The position numbers were made by a program, and so were the translations under genes. Shown here one piece after another: positions 37,203 through 45,955 of a stretch of 64,000 nt of DNA. Location of the stretch: NCBI RefSeq assembly GCF_009882915.1, contig NZ_WTUW01000009.1, positions 62,001 through 126,000 on the forward strand, in the 5' to 3' direction. The notes below the pieces were generated by a model that had not been told where the DNA came from, made no database searches, and saw nothing but the letters and a program-made list of their open reading frames with translations. This stretch comes from Sneathiella litorea (GTDB lineage Bacteria > Pseudomonadota > Alphaproteobacteria > Sneathiellales > Sneathiellaceae). Position 1 is the stretch's first letter. Each line of letters opens with the position of its first letter.

Positions 37203-37940
37203 TTATGTCGGAAAAACTACCTTGTTGACAAGCTGCGCGCCGCGGCTCGCCATAAAATAAAGGCCCATATAATGGGTTACGTCCTGCGGGTGGGCCGCCG
37301 CCGCTCCATAGCCGATCTCTTCCGCGACGCTTCGCGGCAAATCATAGGTGGAGCAACCCTTGTCATAGACATAGATATCCTTGAGCCCCGGCATCATATC
37401 GTGGTTGCGCGCGCTTAAACTGGTGAGGACAAAATCCATCACGCAGATATCGGTGCAAATCCCGACGACAAGCAGGTCGGTAATGCCATTTTCCGCTACC
37501 CAATCGGCCACTGCATTGCTGCCGTCTTTGCGTGTCGCGCCGATAAAGCCATTGATACAGTCCTTACGGACCAGCGTCGTATTGGCATCCTCTTCCAGCC
37601 ATTTAAGTTCCGGCACCAGCTCCTCTTCGCCGGTCCCTGCCTCGCAATGCGGCGGATAGGGCGGTTCGGGCTTTCCCGGCACATGGGTATCTAGGAAAGC
37701 GAGGATCGGCCAGCCCTGCCCCGTGAAATGCCGGGCAAGGCTGACTGTCTCCGATACCATTGTCGAGACCTGTTCATTCGGCGCTGGTGGCGCAAGTGCG
37801 CCAGCCCCGACGGTTGCAAACCCGTTCACCTCATCCACAATCACCAGACCGACCTTCCGCCCTTCAGCAGCAGGATCGAATTCGGTAAAGGCAAGCGGCA
37901 TGGCCGCTGCCAGATCATCTGTAAGGTCTCGGGTCGTCAT
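37203..37940 (-). CDS. isochorismatase-fold cysteine hydrolase, nicotinamidase-like
   Basis: A 245-residue amidase. The catalytic triad of the fold is D36 (VIVDEVNGF), K126 (LVRKDCING) and C166 (TDICV). It also has D84, H86 (LDTH) and H98 (PPHC), matching the metal-binding Asp-x-His...His set of nicotinamidases, and the following CEAGTG resembles the PncA HCVxGT motif. An amide such as nicotinamide is a reasonable substrate; N-carbamoylsarcosine hydrolases share the fold. AGGAGA precedes the ATG. It starts 14 bp after the substrate-binding-protein gene. Confidence 0.83.
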   Translation of the reverse strand: MTTRDLTDDLAAAMPLAFTEFDPAAEGRKVGLVIVDEVNGFATVGAGALAPPAPNEQVSTMVSETVSLARHFTGQGWPILAFLDTHVPGKPEPPYPPHCEAGTGEEELVPELKWLEEDANTTLVRKDCINGFIGATRKDGSNAVADWVAENGITDLLVVGICTDICVMDFVLTSLSARNHDMMPGLKDIYVYDKGCSTYDLPRSVAEEIGYGAAAAHPQDVTHYMGLYFMASRGAQLVNKVVFPT

Positions 37941-37953
37941 GGTATCTCCTAAC

Positions 37954-39123
37954 TTATCCGCACTGCGGTGCAGGGTCGATAACACCAAGTTTTTTCGCCA
38001 CATTCAACGTGCCGTTTTCCGTCTTGGCAATATACATATTCATGGCCGTGTGATGATCTTCCTTTGTAATCATCGCAGAGCCCGTCGGAATTTCAAATGA
38101 CAACCCGGCCATGCCATCGATCAGGGCCTCCCTATCTACCTTGCCGGCTTTTTCAAGGCCGCCCTTGAGGGCAATCAGGGAATTATAATGGGTCATCACA
38201 TAGAAGGAAACAACCGCATCGTCGCCATTTTCTTTACGGATCTTGGCGACAAAATCCTGCACGCCCGGCTCCGGTGAACTCGCAACGAAAGGTACGCCAG
38301 CGTACATCCCCTCACCCTTGCCCGGGCCAAATGCGCCGAGATAGGTTTCCGCAAAGCCAAGGAAGGCTATTGTCACATTCTTGGTCAGGCCGAATTCTTC
38401 TGCCTGCTTGATAAAGGTGATGCCATCGGCCCCGGGAAGCGCGAACAGAAGAACTTTTGCACCCGAATCCGCAATCTTGCGAATGATGGAGGAGAAATCC
38501 TTGACGCCGAATGGCGTATATTCCTCGCCAACGGTTGAGCCGCCGATGTCGCCGATAATGGCTTTTGCGGTTTTGAACATGTTCCGCGGCCAAACGTAAT
38601 CTGCCCCGAACATGTAATAGCTGTCGCCAACCCCCTCTTCCTTGAGATAAGGAATAAGTGGGGCTGTATCCTGGTTCGGGACGGTGTTGAAGGAGAAGAG
38701 ATAGCGGTTGCAGATGCCGCCTTCATAGTTGGTTGCGTAGAGCAGCGGCGTCTTGCCCCGCTCCATCGTGGCGGCCATCGCATCCCGGCCGGCGGATGTA
38801 ATCGGGCCTGAAATAGCCAACACCTCATCCCGCTCGATCAGCTTTTTGGCCTTCTCAACGGAGGTTTTCGGGTCTGTCTTACCGTCCTCATACAGCATTT
38901 CGACCTGATGACCGAGAATACCGCCGCCTGCGTTAATTTCCGAAACAGCGAGATCAAGGCCCATTTTGGCCTGATTTCCAAACAATTCCAGACCGCCGGA
39001 GAATGGCTGCACTGCGCCAATCTTGATGGTCTTGCCGGCGGCAATAGCGGGCATTCCGAAAGTTGAAGCCGCCACTGTGGCCCCCACGGCACCCATAAAA
39101 TTACGTCTGGAAATATCAATCAT
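37954..39123 (-). CDS. ABC transporter substrate-binding protein, Liv/Urt type
   Basis: A 389-residue periplasmic binding protein of the branched-chain amino acid / urea-amide family. It begins with a signal containing SRRNFMG and a hydrophobic run ending AIAA, which resembles a Tat signal. The mature N terminus IKIGAVQPFSGGLELFG is typical. GAGG lies 8 bp before the ATG. It is divergent from its presumed transporter genes (39372-42622) and heads a run with an amidase and a hydrolase, suggesting uptake of an amide. Confidence 0.9.
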   Translation of the reverse strand: MIDISRRNFMGAVGATVAASTFGMPAIAAGKTIKIGAVQPFSGGLELFGNQAKMGLDLAVSEINAGGGILGHQVEMLYEDGKTDPKTSVEKAKKLIERDEVLAISGPITSAGRDAMAATMERGKTPLLYATNYEGGICNRYLFSFNTVPNQDTAPLIPYLKEEGVGDSYYMFGADYVWPRNMFKTAKAIIGDIGGSTVGEEYTPFGVKDFSSIIRKIADSGAKVLLFALPGADGITFIKQAEEFGLTKNVTIAFLGFAETYLGAFGPGKGEGMYAGVPFVASSPEPGVQDFVAKIRKENGDDAVVSFYVMTHYNSLIALKGGLEKAGKVDREALIDGMAGLSFEIPTGSAMITKEDHHTAMNMYIAKTENGTLNVAKKLGVIDPAPQCG

Positions 39124-39259
39124 CGCATTATCCTCACTAACTAAGAAATACCAATGTTTCGGCACATAAAACAGTTGTTTGTTAAATTGAATTGTGCATG
39201 GTTATGCCAGTTACTGTAAAAGAATCAATTAATTACCATTATACAACGACATATTGACC

Positions 39260-39319
39260 GGATTTTGGCGAAAAATCCTGAAATTCAACGGTACACATAC
39301 TAAAACTTTGTATGTGCAC
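39260..39319. promoter_or_regulatory. two inverted repeats in the transporter control region
   Basis: GGATTTT (39260-39266) pairs with AAAATCC (39272-39278), and GTACACATAC (39291-39300) pairs with GTATGTGCAC (39310-39319) with one mismatch. They sit 13 bp apart in the 248-bp gap between the divergent substrate-binding-protein and ATPase genes and could be operators acting on both. No regulator gene is adjacent. Confidence 0.5.
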
Positions 39320-39371
39320 GTTCTTGATTTATTGGTGTACGTATAAACTGGAATGAATCGGCTGGCTCTGC

Positions 39372-40091
39372 ATGGCTTTTCTGGAATTAAGATCCCTGGT
39401 TAAGAATTTCGATGGCCTTCGCGCCACCGATAACTTTACACTCGACATAGCGGAAGGGAGCCTGAACGCGCTGGTCGGCCCGAACGGATGCGGAAAATCG
39501 ACCCTCTTTAACCTGATAACCGGCGTGCTGACACCGGATAGCGGAGAAATAAGATTTAAGGGCCAGAACATTACCCGCTGGCCACCACATAAGATCGCCC
39601 GCCTTGGTATCGGCCGCAAATTCCAGGTTCCGGCTATATTCGAGGAATTGACGGTTCGAGAAAATCTGATTGTTGCCGCGAAAAACAAGAGCCAGCAGGA
39701 AATAATCGCGGAAATCCTCGCTCAAATAAACCTTACCAAAGATCCGGATATGCTCGCGGGAGAATTGGCGCATGGCCAAAAACAATGGCTTGAGATTGGT
39801 ATGCTTCTGGCGCAGGCGCCATCCCTGATCCTGCTGGATGAACCAACAGCCGGTATGACAGGCGCGGAAACACGCGCAACCGCGGACCTGATCACCCGCA
39901 TCAACCGGGAGCGAGGCATGACGGTTCTGGTCATTGAACATGATATGGGCTTTATCGAGCATCTCGCCTGCCCGCTTCATGTTATGTCAAAAGGGCAGAT
40001 CTTAAAGTCAGGGAATTTTACGGAAATTCGGAATGATGACGAAGTAAAGGCCCTTTACTTTGGCCAAACGGAGGCCATGGCCAATGCTTGA
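39372..40091 (+). CDS. ABC transporter ATP-binding protein, LivG/UrtD type
   Basis: A 239-residue ATPase. Walker A is GPNGCGKST (about 36-44), Walker B LILLDEPTAGM, and the signature region reads LAHGQKQWLEIGMLL, which resembles UrtD-type urea/short-amide transporters more than the LSYG signature of LivG. It energises uptake through the two permeases downstream. The ATG at 39372 is 248 bp from the divergent binding-protein gene. Confidence 0.9.
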   Translation: MAFLELRSLVKNFDGLRATDNFTLDIAEGSLNALVGPNGCGKSTLFNLITGVLTPDSGEIRFKGQNITRWPPHKIARLGIGRKFQVPAIFEELTVRENLIVAAKNKSQQEIIAEILAQINLTKDPDMLAGELAHGQKQWLEIGMLLAQAPSLILLDEPTAGMTGAETRATADLITRINRERGMTVLVIEHDMGFIEHLACPLHVMSKGQILKSGNFTEIRNDDEVKALYFGQTEAMANA

Positions 40092-40785
40092 TATACATAA
40101 ACTTTCCGCGGGCTATGGGGAGGCAATGGTACTCCATGATATTTCCTGCCGGATCGACCCCGGTCAGGTCACGGCACTGATGGGTCGAAATGGCATGGGG
40201 AAAACAACCTTGCTAAAAACCATCATGGGGTTGATCAAGGCAAGATCGGGGCAAATCATTTTCAATGGCGCGCCCATCGAAAAGCAACCGACCCATCTTA
40301 TTTCCCGCGCGGGTTTGGGGTATGTGCCTCAGGGCCGGGAGATATTTTCAGACTTCACCGTCGCCGAAAACCTTCATTTAAGCCAGCTAGGACACAACAC
40401 CGGTGCCGTTCTGCCACTTGAAAAGATTTATGACTGGTTTCCGATCCTGAAAGAACGATCGGAACAGCGGGCCGGAACCTTTTCCGGTGGACAGCAGCAA
40501 ATTCTCGCCATCGCGCGGGCGCTGATCGGAAAACCAAGCATGCTCCTGCTTGATGAGCCGACAGAGGGAATTCAGCCCAGCATTGTCCATGAAATTGGCC
40601 TACAGCTTCGCCGCATCGCCCGTGAAACCGGGCTTGGCATTCTCATCGTGGAGCAGAATGTGGATATGGTCCGGACCCTCGCAGAAGAAGTATTCTTCAT
40701 GGAAAATGGTGCGATACAGGAACGATGTGATATTGCGGCACTTCGCCAGGATGACAGTCTTCTGCATCGCTACCTATCGGTATAG
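40084..40785 (+). CDS. ABC transporter ATP-binding protein, LivF/UrtE type
   Basis: A 233-residue ATPase with Walker A GRNGMGKTT, Q-loop YVPQGREIF, signature FSGGQQQILAIARAL and Walker B MLLLDEPTEG. It is the second ATPase of the heteromeric importer. Its ATG lies inside the end of the previous gene (8-bp overlap). Confidence 0.92.
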   Translation: MLDIHKLSAGYGEAMVLHDISCRIDPGQVTALMGRNGMGKTTLLKTIMGLIKARSGQIIFNGAPIEKQPTHLISRAGLGYVPQGREIFSDFTVAENLHLSQLGHNTGAVLPLEKIYDWFPILKERSEQRAGTFSGGQQQILAIARALIGKPSMLLLDEPTEGIQPSIVHEIGLQLRRIARETGLGILIVEQNVDMVRTLAEEVFFMENGAIQERCDIAALRQDDSLLHRYLSV

Positions 40786-40797
40786 AAAGTTAATGCT

Positions 40798-41658
40798 ATG
40801 AATGAACTTTTCCCGATAATCCTTGATGTTTCCTCTTACATCCTGATTCTGGTACTGGTCGCGCTCGGCCTGATGATCGTTTTCGGCATGATGGGGGTAA
40901 TCAATATGGCCCATGGCGAGCTGTTCATGATCGGCGCTTATGTGATGGTGGCCTTGCAAGACGTTGGCCTTCCCTTCTGGGCTGGAATACTCCTTGCCCC
41001 TGTCATTGTTGGGTTTTTGGGCCTCCTGATTGAGGCAGCCTTGATCCGCCATATCTATCTCCGGCCACTCGATACCATTCTGGCGACCTGGGGCCTTTCC
41101 ATTGCCCTTAAACAGCTTGTGGTGCTGACCTTTGGTCCGGAATCGCAAAGTGTCACCCTGCCCGTCGATGGCAGTCTCGAAATCGGGGCGTTCAGCTATC
41201 CGCTCTACCGACTGATCCTGATGGCGTCATCGGTCCTTCTTATTGGTGCCACCTTCTGGCTCTTCACCCGGACGGATTTTGGCCTGATGGCCCGTGCCGT
41301 CATTGCGCGGCCCGCAACCGCGGCGACCCTCGGGATCGATACCCGGCGCATGTACCGCTGGAGTTTTGTAATCGGCACTGCGCTTGCGGGTCTTGCTGGC
41401 GCCCTCGTCGCCCCGATAATCAGCGTCGATCCACAAATGGGGCTCGGGTATCTGGTGCCAGGGTTCCTCTCAATCCTTGTTGGGGGCGCCGGGCCGCTCG
41501 CCGGGGTATTGGTGGGCGGCGCTGTTGTCGGCGGCGTCAACAACCTGCTCGCCGTCTGGATATCTCCTGTCGCGGCGATGATCACGGTCTATGTCATTGC
41601 AATTCTGATTATACGCCTGAAACCAGAGGGCATCATGGGAGGGCGCCGTGCGAAATAA
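40798..41658 (+). CDS. ABC transporter permease, LivH/UrtB type
   Basis: A 286-residue membrane protein with about eight hydrophobic helices. The conserved MGVINMAHGELFMIGAY segment (about 32-48) and GAGPLAGVLVGG near the C terminus identify the LivH-type permease. It follows the second ATPase by 12 bp and overlaps the next permease by 11 bp. Confidence 0.93.
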   Translation: MNELFPIILDVSSYILILVLVALGLMIVFGMMGVINMAHGELFMIGAYVMVALQDVGLPFWAGILLAPVIVGFLGLLIEAALIRHIYLRPLDTILATWGLSIALKQLVVLTFGPESQSVTLPVDGSLEIGAFSYPLYRLILMASSVLLIGATFWLFTRTDFGLMARAVIARPATAATLGIDTRRMYRWSFVIGTALAGLAGALVAPIISVDPQMGLGYLVPGFLSILVGGAGPLAGVLVGGAVVGGVNNLLAVWISPVAAMITVYVIAILIIRLKPEGIMGGRRAK

Positions 41659-42622
41659 CCTGGTTGCTCTTCTGATCTTTGCGGCCCTTGCTGCCTCACC
41701 GCTCGTCATTGGGAGTTACTGGACAGGTCAACTCACGGCCTATCTCGTCTATGGGCTCCTCGCCATTTCCTTGTCACTTGTTTGGGGATATGGCGGCATC
41801 CTGTGTTTTGGGCAGGCAATGTTTTTCGGGATCGGCGGCTATATCATGGCGGTTCTGACCAAGGGAATGATCCTGCCTGACCTTACCAGCAGCTATATCG
41901 GCCTGCTCGCCGCGATGGCGGGGGCAGCGCTTTTTGCCCTTGCGCTGGGCTATTTTCTATTTGCCGGCCGGGGGATTAGCGGCGCCTATCTCGCCATTAT
42001 CACGCTCGCCATCACACTGGTGCTGGAACGGCTGATGAATAACTGGTACGCGCTTGGCGGCTACAACGGCCTGCTCAATGTCCCGCCAATCAAGCTCACC
42101 TTCTTCGGCGCAAGCTTTGAGCTTTGGGATCGCCTACCGACTTTCTATGCTGTCCTTGGCGTTGTCACCGTTGTTTATTTTGGAACCTCCCTGCTTCTCA
42201 AATCCGCCTATGGCCTCAAGCTCACAGCCAGTCGCACCCATCCCGACCGGCTTTCGTCACTTGGATACAGCGTCCTCAGCATCCGGCTTTCCGTTTTCGC
42301 GTTGAGCGCTGCTATTGCCGGACTGGCGGGCGCCATCTTCGTCACACTGGATGGATTCGCCTCGCCGACTCTGATCGGCTTCACCCTCTCGACAGAGGTG
42401 CTGATCTGGGTCGCTATCGGTGGCAAGGAAATGCTGCTCGCGGCATTTCTTGGTGCTATTCTGACCCGAACGGCGGAAAGCTGGCTTTCCGAAATATTTG
42501 GCAATTACTGGATCCTGATTCTCGGGCTCACCTTTATGGTAAGTGTTGTCCTGCTTCCCAAAGGACTTCTTGCGACACCCCTTGAATGGCTTACAAAGGG
42601 GAAAGGTAAACGCTCTGGGTAA
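41648..42622 (+). CDS. ABC transporter permease, LivM/UrtC type
   Basis: A 324-residue membrane protein with about ten helices. LVWGYGGILCFGQAMFFGIGGY (residues about 39-60) is the LivM/UrtC signature, and GISGAYLAIITLAITLV follows. It starts with GTG at 41648 inside the end of the previous permease gene. Last gene of the transporter operon. Confidence 0.93.
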   Translation: MRNNLVALLIFAALAASPLVIGSYWTGQLTAYLVYGLLAISLSLVWGYGGILCFGQAMFFGIGGYIMAVLTKGMILPDLTSSYIGLLAAMAGAALFALALGYFLFAGRGISGAYLAIITLAITLVLERLMNNWYALGGYNGLLNVPPIKLTFFGASFELWDRLPTFYAVLGVVTVVYFGTSLLLKSAYGLKLTASRTHPDRLSSLGYSVLSIRLSVFALSAAIAGLAGAIFVTLDGFASPTLIGFTLSTEVLIWVAIGGKEMLLAAFLGAILTRTAESWLSEIFGNYWILILGLTFMVSVVLLPKGLLATPLEWLTKGKGKRSG

Positions 42623-42749
42623 AACACGCTCAAATCAAATAATGTCGAGCATAATTAATTTGCAATAAAACAGAATCATAATAGAAAAGGTGAAGAATTC
42701 TCCGAGGGATTGACATGAACCCTTTCCACCGACTTTAAGAGGGGCAGGT

Positions 42750-43436
42750 TTGAGCGACATTAAGCTGGAAAAAAGCTGGCTCGAGCAACTAAGGCCGGAG
42801 TTCGACAAGCCCTATATGCATGATTTGCGGCAGTTTCTATCGTCCGAGAAGGCGGCTGGGAAAATCATTTATCCGCCAGGCGACAATATTTTCGCGGCAC
42901 TTGATCATACGCCTTTCAATAAGGTCAAGCTGGTTATTCTGGGGCAGGACCCCTACCACGGGCCGGGTCAGGCGCATGGCCTCAGCTTTTCCGTTCTACC
43001 CGGTGTCCCCACTCCGCCATCGTTACGGAACATCTATCAAGAATTGAATCGAGACCTCAATATCCCTACTCCAAGCCACGGCAATCTGGAACATTGGGCT
43101 GATCAAGGGGTTCTGCTGTTGAATGCCGTTCTTACCGTGGAAAAGGCGACCGCCGGAGCGCATCAGGGCAAGGGCTGGGAACGGTTTACTGACGCTGCCA
43201 TCGCGGCGCTGAATGAGAAGCGCGACAATCTCGTCTTCATGCTCTGGGGCAATTATGCACAGAAAAAGGGTCGATTTATTGACCGGAAGAAGCATCTCGT
43301 GCTGCAAAGCCCGCATCCGTCTCCACTCTCCGCCCATCGCGGCTTCATCGGCAACGGCCATTTTTCAATGGCGAATGATTATCTTCAACGCACTGGACAG
43401 GCACCGATCGACTGGTCAGCAGGAGAATTGGTATGA
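42750..43436 (+). CDS. ung: uracil-DNA glycosylase
   Basis: A 228-residue family 1 uracil-DNA glycosylase that removes uracil from DNA. The water-activating loop [18 protein letters not shown] (about 65-82) and the DNA-intercalation loop [11 protein letters not shown] near 190 are intact. The start is a TTG at 42750 preceded by AGAGGGG. A TTGACA at 42710-42715 could be a -35 element. It overlaps the next gene by 4 bp. Confidence 0.96.
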   Translation: MSDIKLEKSWLEQLRPEFDKPYMHDLRQFLSSEKAAGKIIYPPGDNIFAALDHTPFNKVKLVILGQDPYHGPGQAHGLSFSVLPGVPTPPSLRNIYQELNRDLNIPTPSHGNLEHWADQGVLLLNAVLTVEKATAGAHQGKGWERFTDAAIAALNEKRDNLVFMLWGNYAQKKGRFIDRKKHLVLQSPHPSPLSAHRGFIGNGHFSMANDYLQRTGQAPIDWSAGELV

Positions 43437-44188
43437 TACAAGCAGACGCAGTTTTTAGCCAAATGCCGAAAATCATCGGCCATCGCGGCGCCAGCGGCCA
43501 TGCGCCGGAAAACACACTGGCCGCCCTACGCAAGGCGGCTGAGATAACAACCTCCTTCGTTGAAATTGACGTTACGATAACACGCGATTCCGTCGCCGTG
43601 ATCCAGCATGACAGTGATGTACGCCGATGCACTAACGGCACAGGGCCTATCCTGCTCAAATCGCTTGAGGATGTCCGCGCCCTTGACGCCGGAAGCTGGT
43701 TCGCGCCTGAATTTGAAGGCGAGCGAATTCCGACCTTGAAAGAAGCGGTCGGTCTTGTGCAGGAACTTGGCCTTGGTCTTAATCTTGAGATCAAGCCCAC
43801 AGCTGGCTGGCAGATCCCGACCACAAAGCAGGTCGCGAAGGAACTTCTCGATTGCTGGCCAGATGCACTGCCGCTGCTGATTTCTTCCTTCGCGGTGGAA
43901 TGCCTGATTGAGGTAAGGCGGTATCTTCCTGATGTCCCGCTTGGTTACCTTACTTCTGCCATTCCGCCCGATTGGGAACGTCGGATGGCGGAATATGACT
44001 GCGCCTCCCTTCACTGCGAACGGCATTATGTGACAAAAGATCATGTCGATGCCATCAAGAGCGCGGGATATCGCGTGCTTGTCTATACTGTGAACGATCC
44101 GGAAGAAGCCAAGAAGCTGCTCGACTGGGGGGTGGATGCGGTCATTACCGACTTTCCCGACCGGATATTCTCCAAACTCGGGCAATAG
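43433..44188 (+). CDS. glycerophosphodiester phosphodiesterase
   Basis: A 251-residue TIM-barrel phosphodiesterase that cleaves glycerophosphodiesters to glycerol-3-phosphate and an alcohol such as choline or ethanolamine. [19 protein letters not shown] (residues 13-31), [11 protein letters not shown] and LNLEIKP carry the catalytic and metal ligands. It has no signal peptide, so it acts in the cytoplasm (UgpQ type). Its ATG overlaps the ung stop (ATGA). It converges on the Na/Pi symporter gene with a 6-bp gap. Confidence 0.93.
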   Translation: MIQADAVFSQMPKIIGHRGASGHAPENTLAALRKAAEITTSFVEIDVTITRDSVAVIQHDSDVRRCTNGTGPILLKSLEDVRALDAGSWFAPEFEGERIPTLKEAVGLVQELGLGLNLEIKPTAGWQIPTTKQVAKELLDCWPDALPLLISSFAVECLIEVRRYLPDVPLGYLTSAIPPDWERRMAEYDCASLHCERHYVTKDHVDAIKSAGYRVLVYTVNDPEEAKKLLDWGVDAVITDFPDRIFSKLGQ

Positions 44189-44194
44189 CGCGGA

Positions 44195-45820
44195 TTACTG
44201 TTCTTTCTGACCGGCGACTAGATAGGCATTCGACGACAGGACCGAGTTGATCCGCCGCATGTCACTGAGCAGGCTCAGGTGAATAGCACTTGCTTCCTGG
44301 TCAAGCATCTGATCATTTCTGAGGCGCCGCAAATGATCATTAACCGCCTTCCTTTCCGCTTCGCGGAATATCTGCTTGCGCTGGATCAGGTTACTGGCCG
44401 AAACCGCATTACCCGTCATCATCACACTGAACGACATGCGCAAATTATCCAGAACCATATCAAGCAGGCGCAATTCGTCCTGCAAATCCTCATCAGAAAG
44501 AGCAATCTGGTTTTTGTGAACCGTCTCCACAAGCTCCAGCATATTCATCACGACGATATTGCTGATATGGTCGATGGCTGTGGTGAAATTCAGGATTTCG
44601 GTACAACGTTTTTCATCCTGCTCATCCAGTGACTCCCGGCCAAGCTGCGTCAGGTAAGTTTTGATTGCCCCATCAAACTCCTTGATAATCGCGTTGTCTT
44701 CCCGGATTTTCCGGAAAAGATGTGTCTCTTTCCCGCCGAAGGTTTGACGGAGAGACCGGCACATCTTTTCGAGCACATCTCCCATCCTCAAGGTCTCGCG
44801 CACCGAGTTCGCCATGGCGAGTTGTGGGCTTTCCAGGGCGGCCTTATCAAGATATTGCGGTTGCGGCATATTGACGTCTTCTTCCGCATCCTCGGGGAGC
44901 AGACGCTCCGTCAACCGGCCAAGGGGACCCACAAAGGGCAGGAAAACCAAGGCACAGGCGAGATTGATCAAGGTATGGAAATTCACGATTTGACGCGCAT
45001 GGTCAGCCTCGAAGGCGGAAAGCTGCGGCTCAAGCAACCCTATAAAGGGAATGATCGAAATAACAATAATCAGGCGACAGATAAGATTGGCAAGAGGGGC
45101 CCGGCGCGCGGCTTTTTCCGCCTTGAGTGTTGCCATTATCGGCGGTACGGCACCGCCAAGGTTGGCACCAAGAACAATCGCATAGGCAACATCAATCGGG
45201 AAATGACCGCTCAACGACAACGACAGCGCGAAAAGAACCGTCGCCAGGGAGGAATGCGCAATTAGGGTGATAATGGCCGCAATCAGGACCACAAGCACAG
45301 GCTCTCCGGACAGTGAGCTCAACACAAACTGCGACACAGAGGAATCGCGGATTGGTTCCGATGCGAGAGACAGCATTTTAAGGGCGCTCAACATGATGCC
45401 CAGACCCAGCATTATGCGCCCCAAATTCTTCGATCTTGTGGAAATTGCCGTGGCATGGCGAACATATCCGATAAACAGCAACACCGGCGCAAGCATCGAA
45501 AGATCAAGGCTAAGCACCTGAGCGACAAGGGTCGTTCCGACATCCGCCCCAAGAATGATGGCAATGGCCGCTGTCGCCGGCAGCAGGCCCCGTCCGGCAA
45601 AGGATGCCGTCAACAACGCCGTTGCTGTACTGCTTTGCAGCAGCATTGTCACCGTCAGCCCTCCAAAGAAGGCCCGAATACGATTCTTGAGACAGAATTT
45701 CAGAAAAAGGCCAAGTTCACGGCCAAAAGCGCGCACAACTCCCGTACTGACCATTCTGAGGCCCCACAGGAGAAGGGCCACGCCGCCCAACAGATTGATA
45801 AGAACAATTGTTCCGTCCAA
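44195..45820 (-). CDS. Na/Pi cotransporter family protein with PhoU-like tail
   Basis: A 541-residue membrane protein. Residues 1-310 hold two Na_Pi_cotrans repeats, each with a QSSTATALLTASF-type or HSSLATVLFALSL-type motif (near 62 and 188). Residues about 330-541 are a helical, charged PhoU-like domain. It should import, or in some relatives export, phosphate with sodium. The start is a TTG at 45820 with AAAGGGG upstream; a 6-bp-stem hairpin lies just ahead of that site. The neighbouring phosphodiesterase makes a phosphate-scavenging link plausible. Confidence 0.9.
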   Translation of the reverse strand: MDGTIVLINLLGGVALLLWGLRMVSTGVVRAFGRELGLFLKFCLKNRIRAFFGGLTVTMLLQSSTATALLTASFAGRGLLPATAAIAIILGADVGTTLVAQVLSLDLSMLAPVLLFIGYVRHATAISTRSKNLGRIMLGLGIMLSALKMLSLASEPIRDSSVSQFVLSSLSGEPVLVVLIAAIITLIAHSSLATVLFALSLSLSGHFPIDVAYAIVLGANLGGAVPPIMATLKAEKAARRAPLANLICRLIIVISIIPFIGLLEPQLSAFEADHARQIVNFHTLINLACALVFLPFVGPLGRLTERLLPEDAEEDVNMPQPQYLDKAALESPQLAMANSVRETLRMGDVLEKMCRSLRQTFGGKETHLFRKIREDNAIIKEFDGAIKTYLTQLGRESLDEQDEKRCTEILNFTTAIDHISNIVVMNMLELVETVHKNQIALSDEDLQDELRLLDMVLDNLRMSFSVMMTGNAVSASNLIQRKQIFREAERKAVNDHLRRLRNDQMLDQEASAIHLSLLSDMRRINSVLSSNAYLVAGQKEQ

Positions 45821-45837
45821 AACGCTTGCCCCTTTGC

Positions 45838-45854
45838 CCGGTGAGCACCACCGG
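45838..45854 (-). promoter_or_regulatory. small hairpin ahead of the Na/Pi symporter start
   Basis: CCGGTG (45838-45843) and CACCGG (45849-45854) form a perfect 6-bp stem with a 5-nt loop, ending a few bases before the AAAGGGG ribosome binding site of the TTG-initiated gene. It may influence initiation or end upstream transcription; there is no T run on the gene side. Confidence 0.4.
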
Positions 45855-45955
45855 ATTTATTAAAAAAACTTACTCAGTCTAATTGCATGCATAAACCCAA
45901 GAAAATCAACATTTTCCTGCAAAAGTCCCACAGAGTTTACCAGGGAGGACGATCA

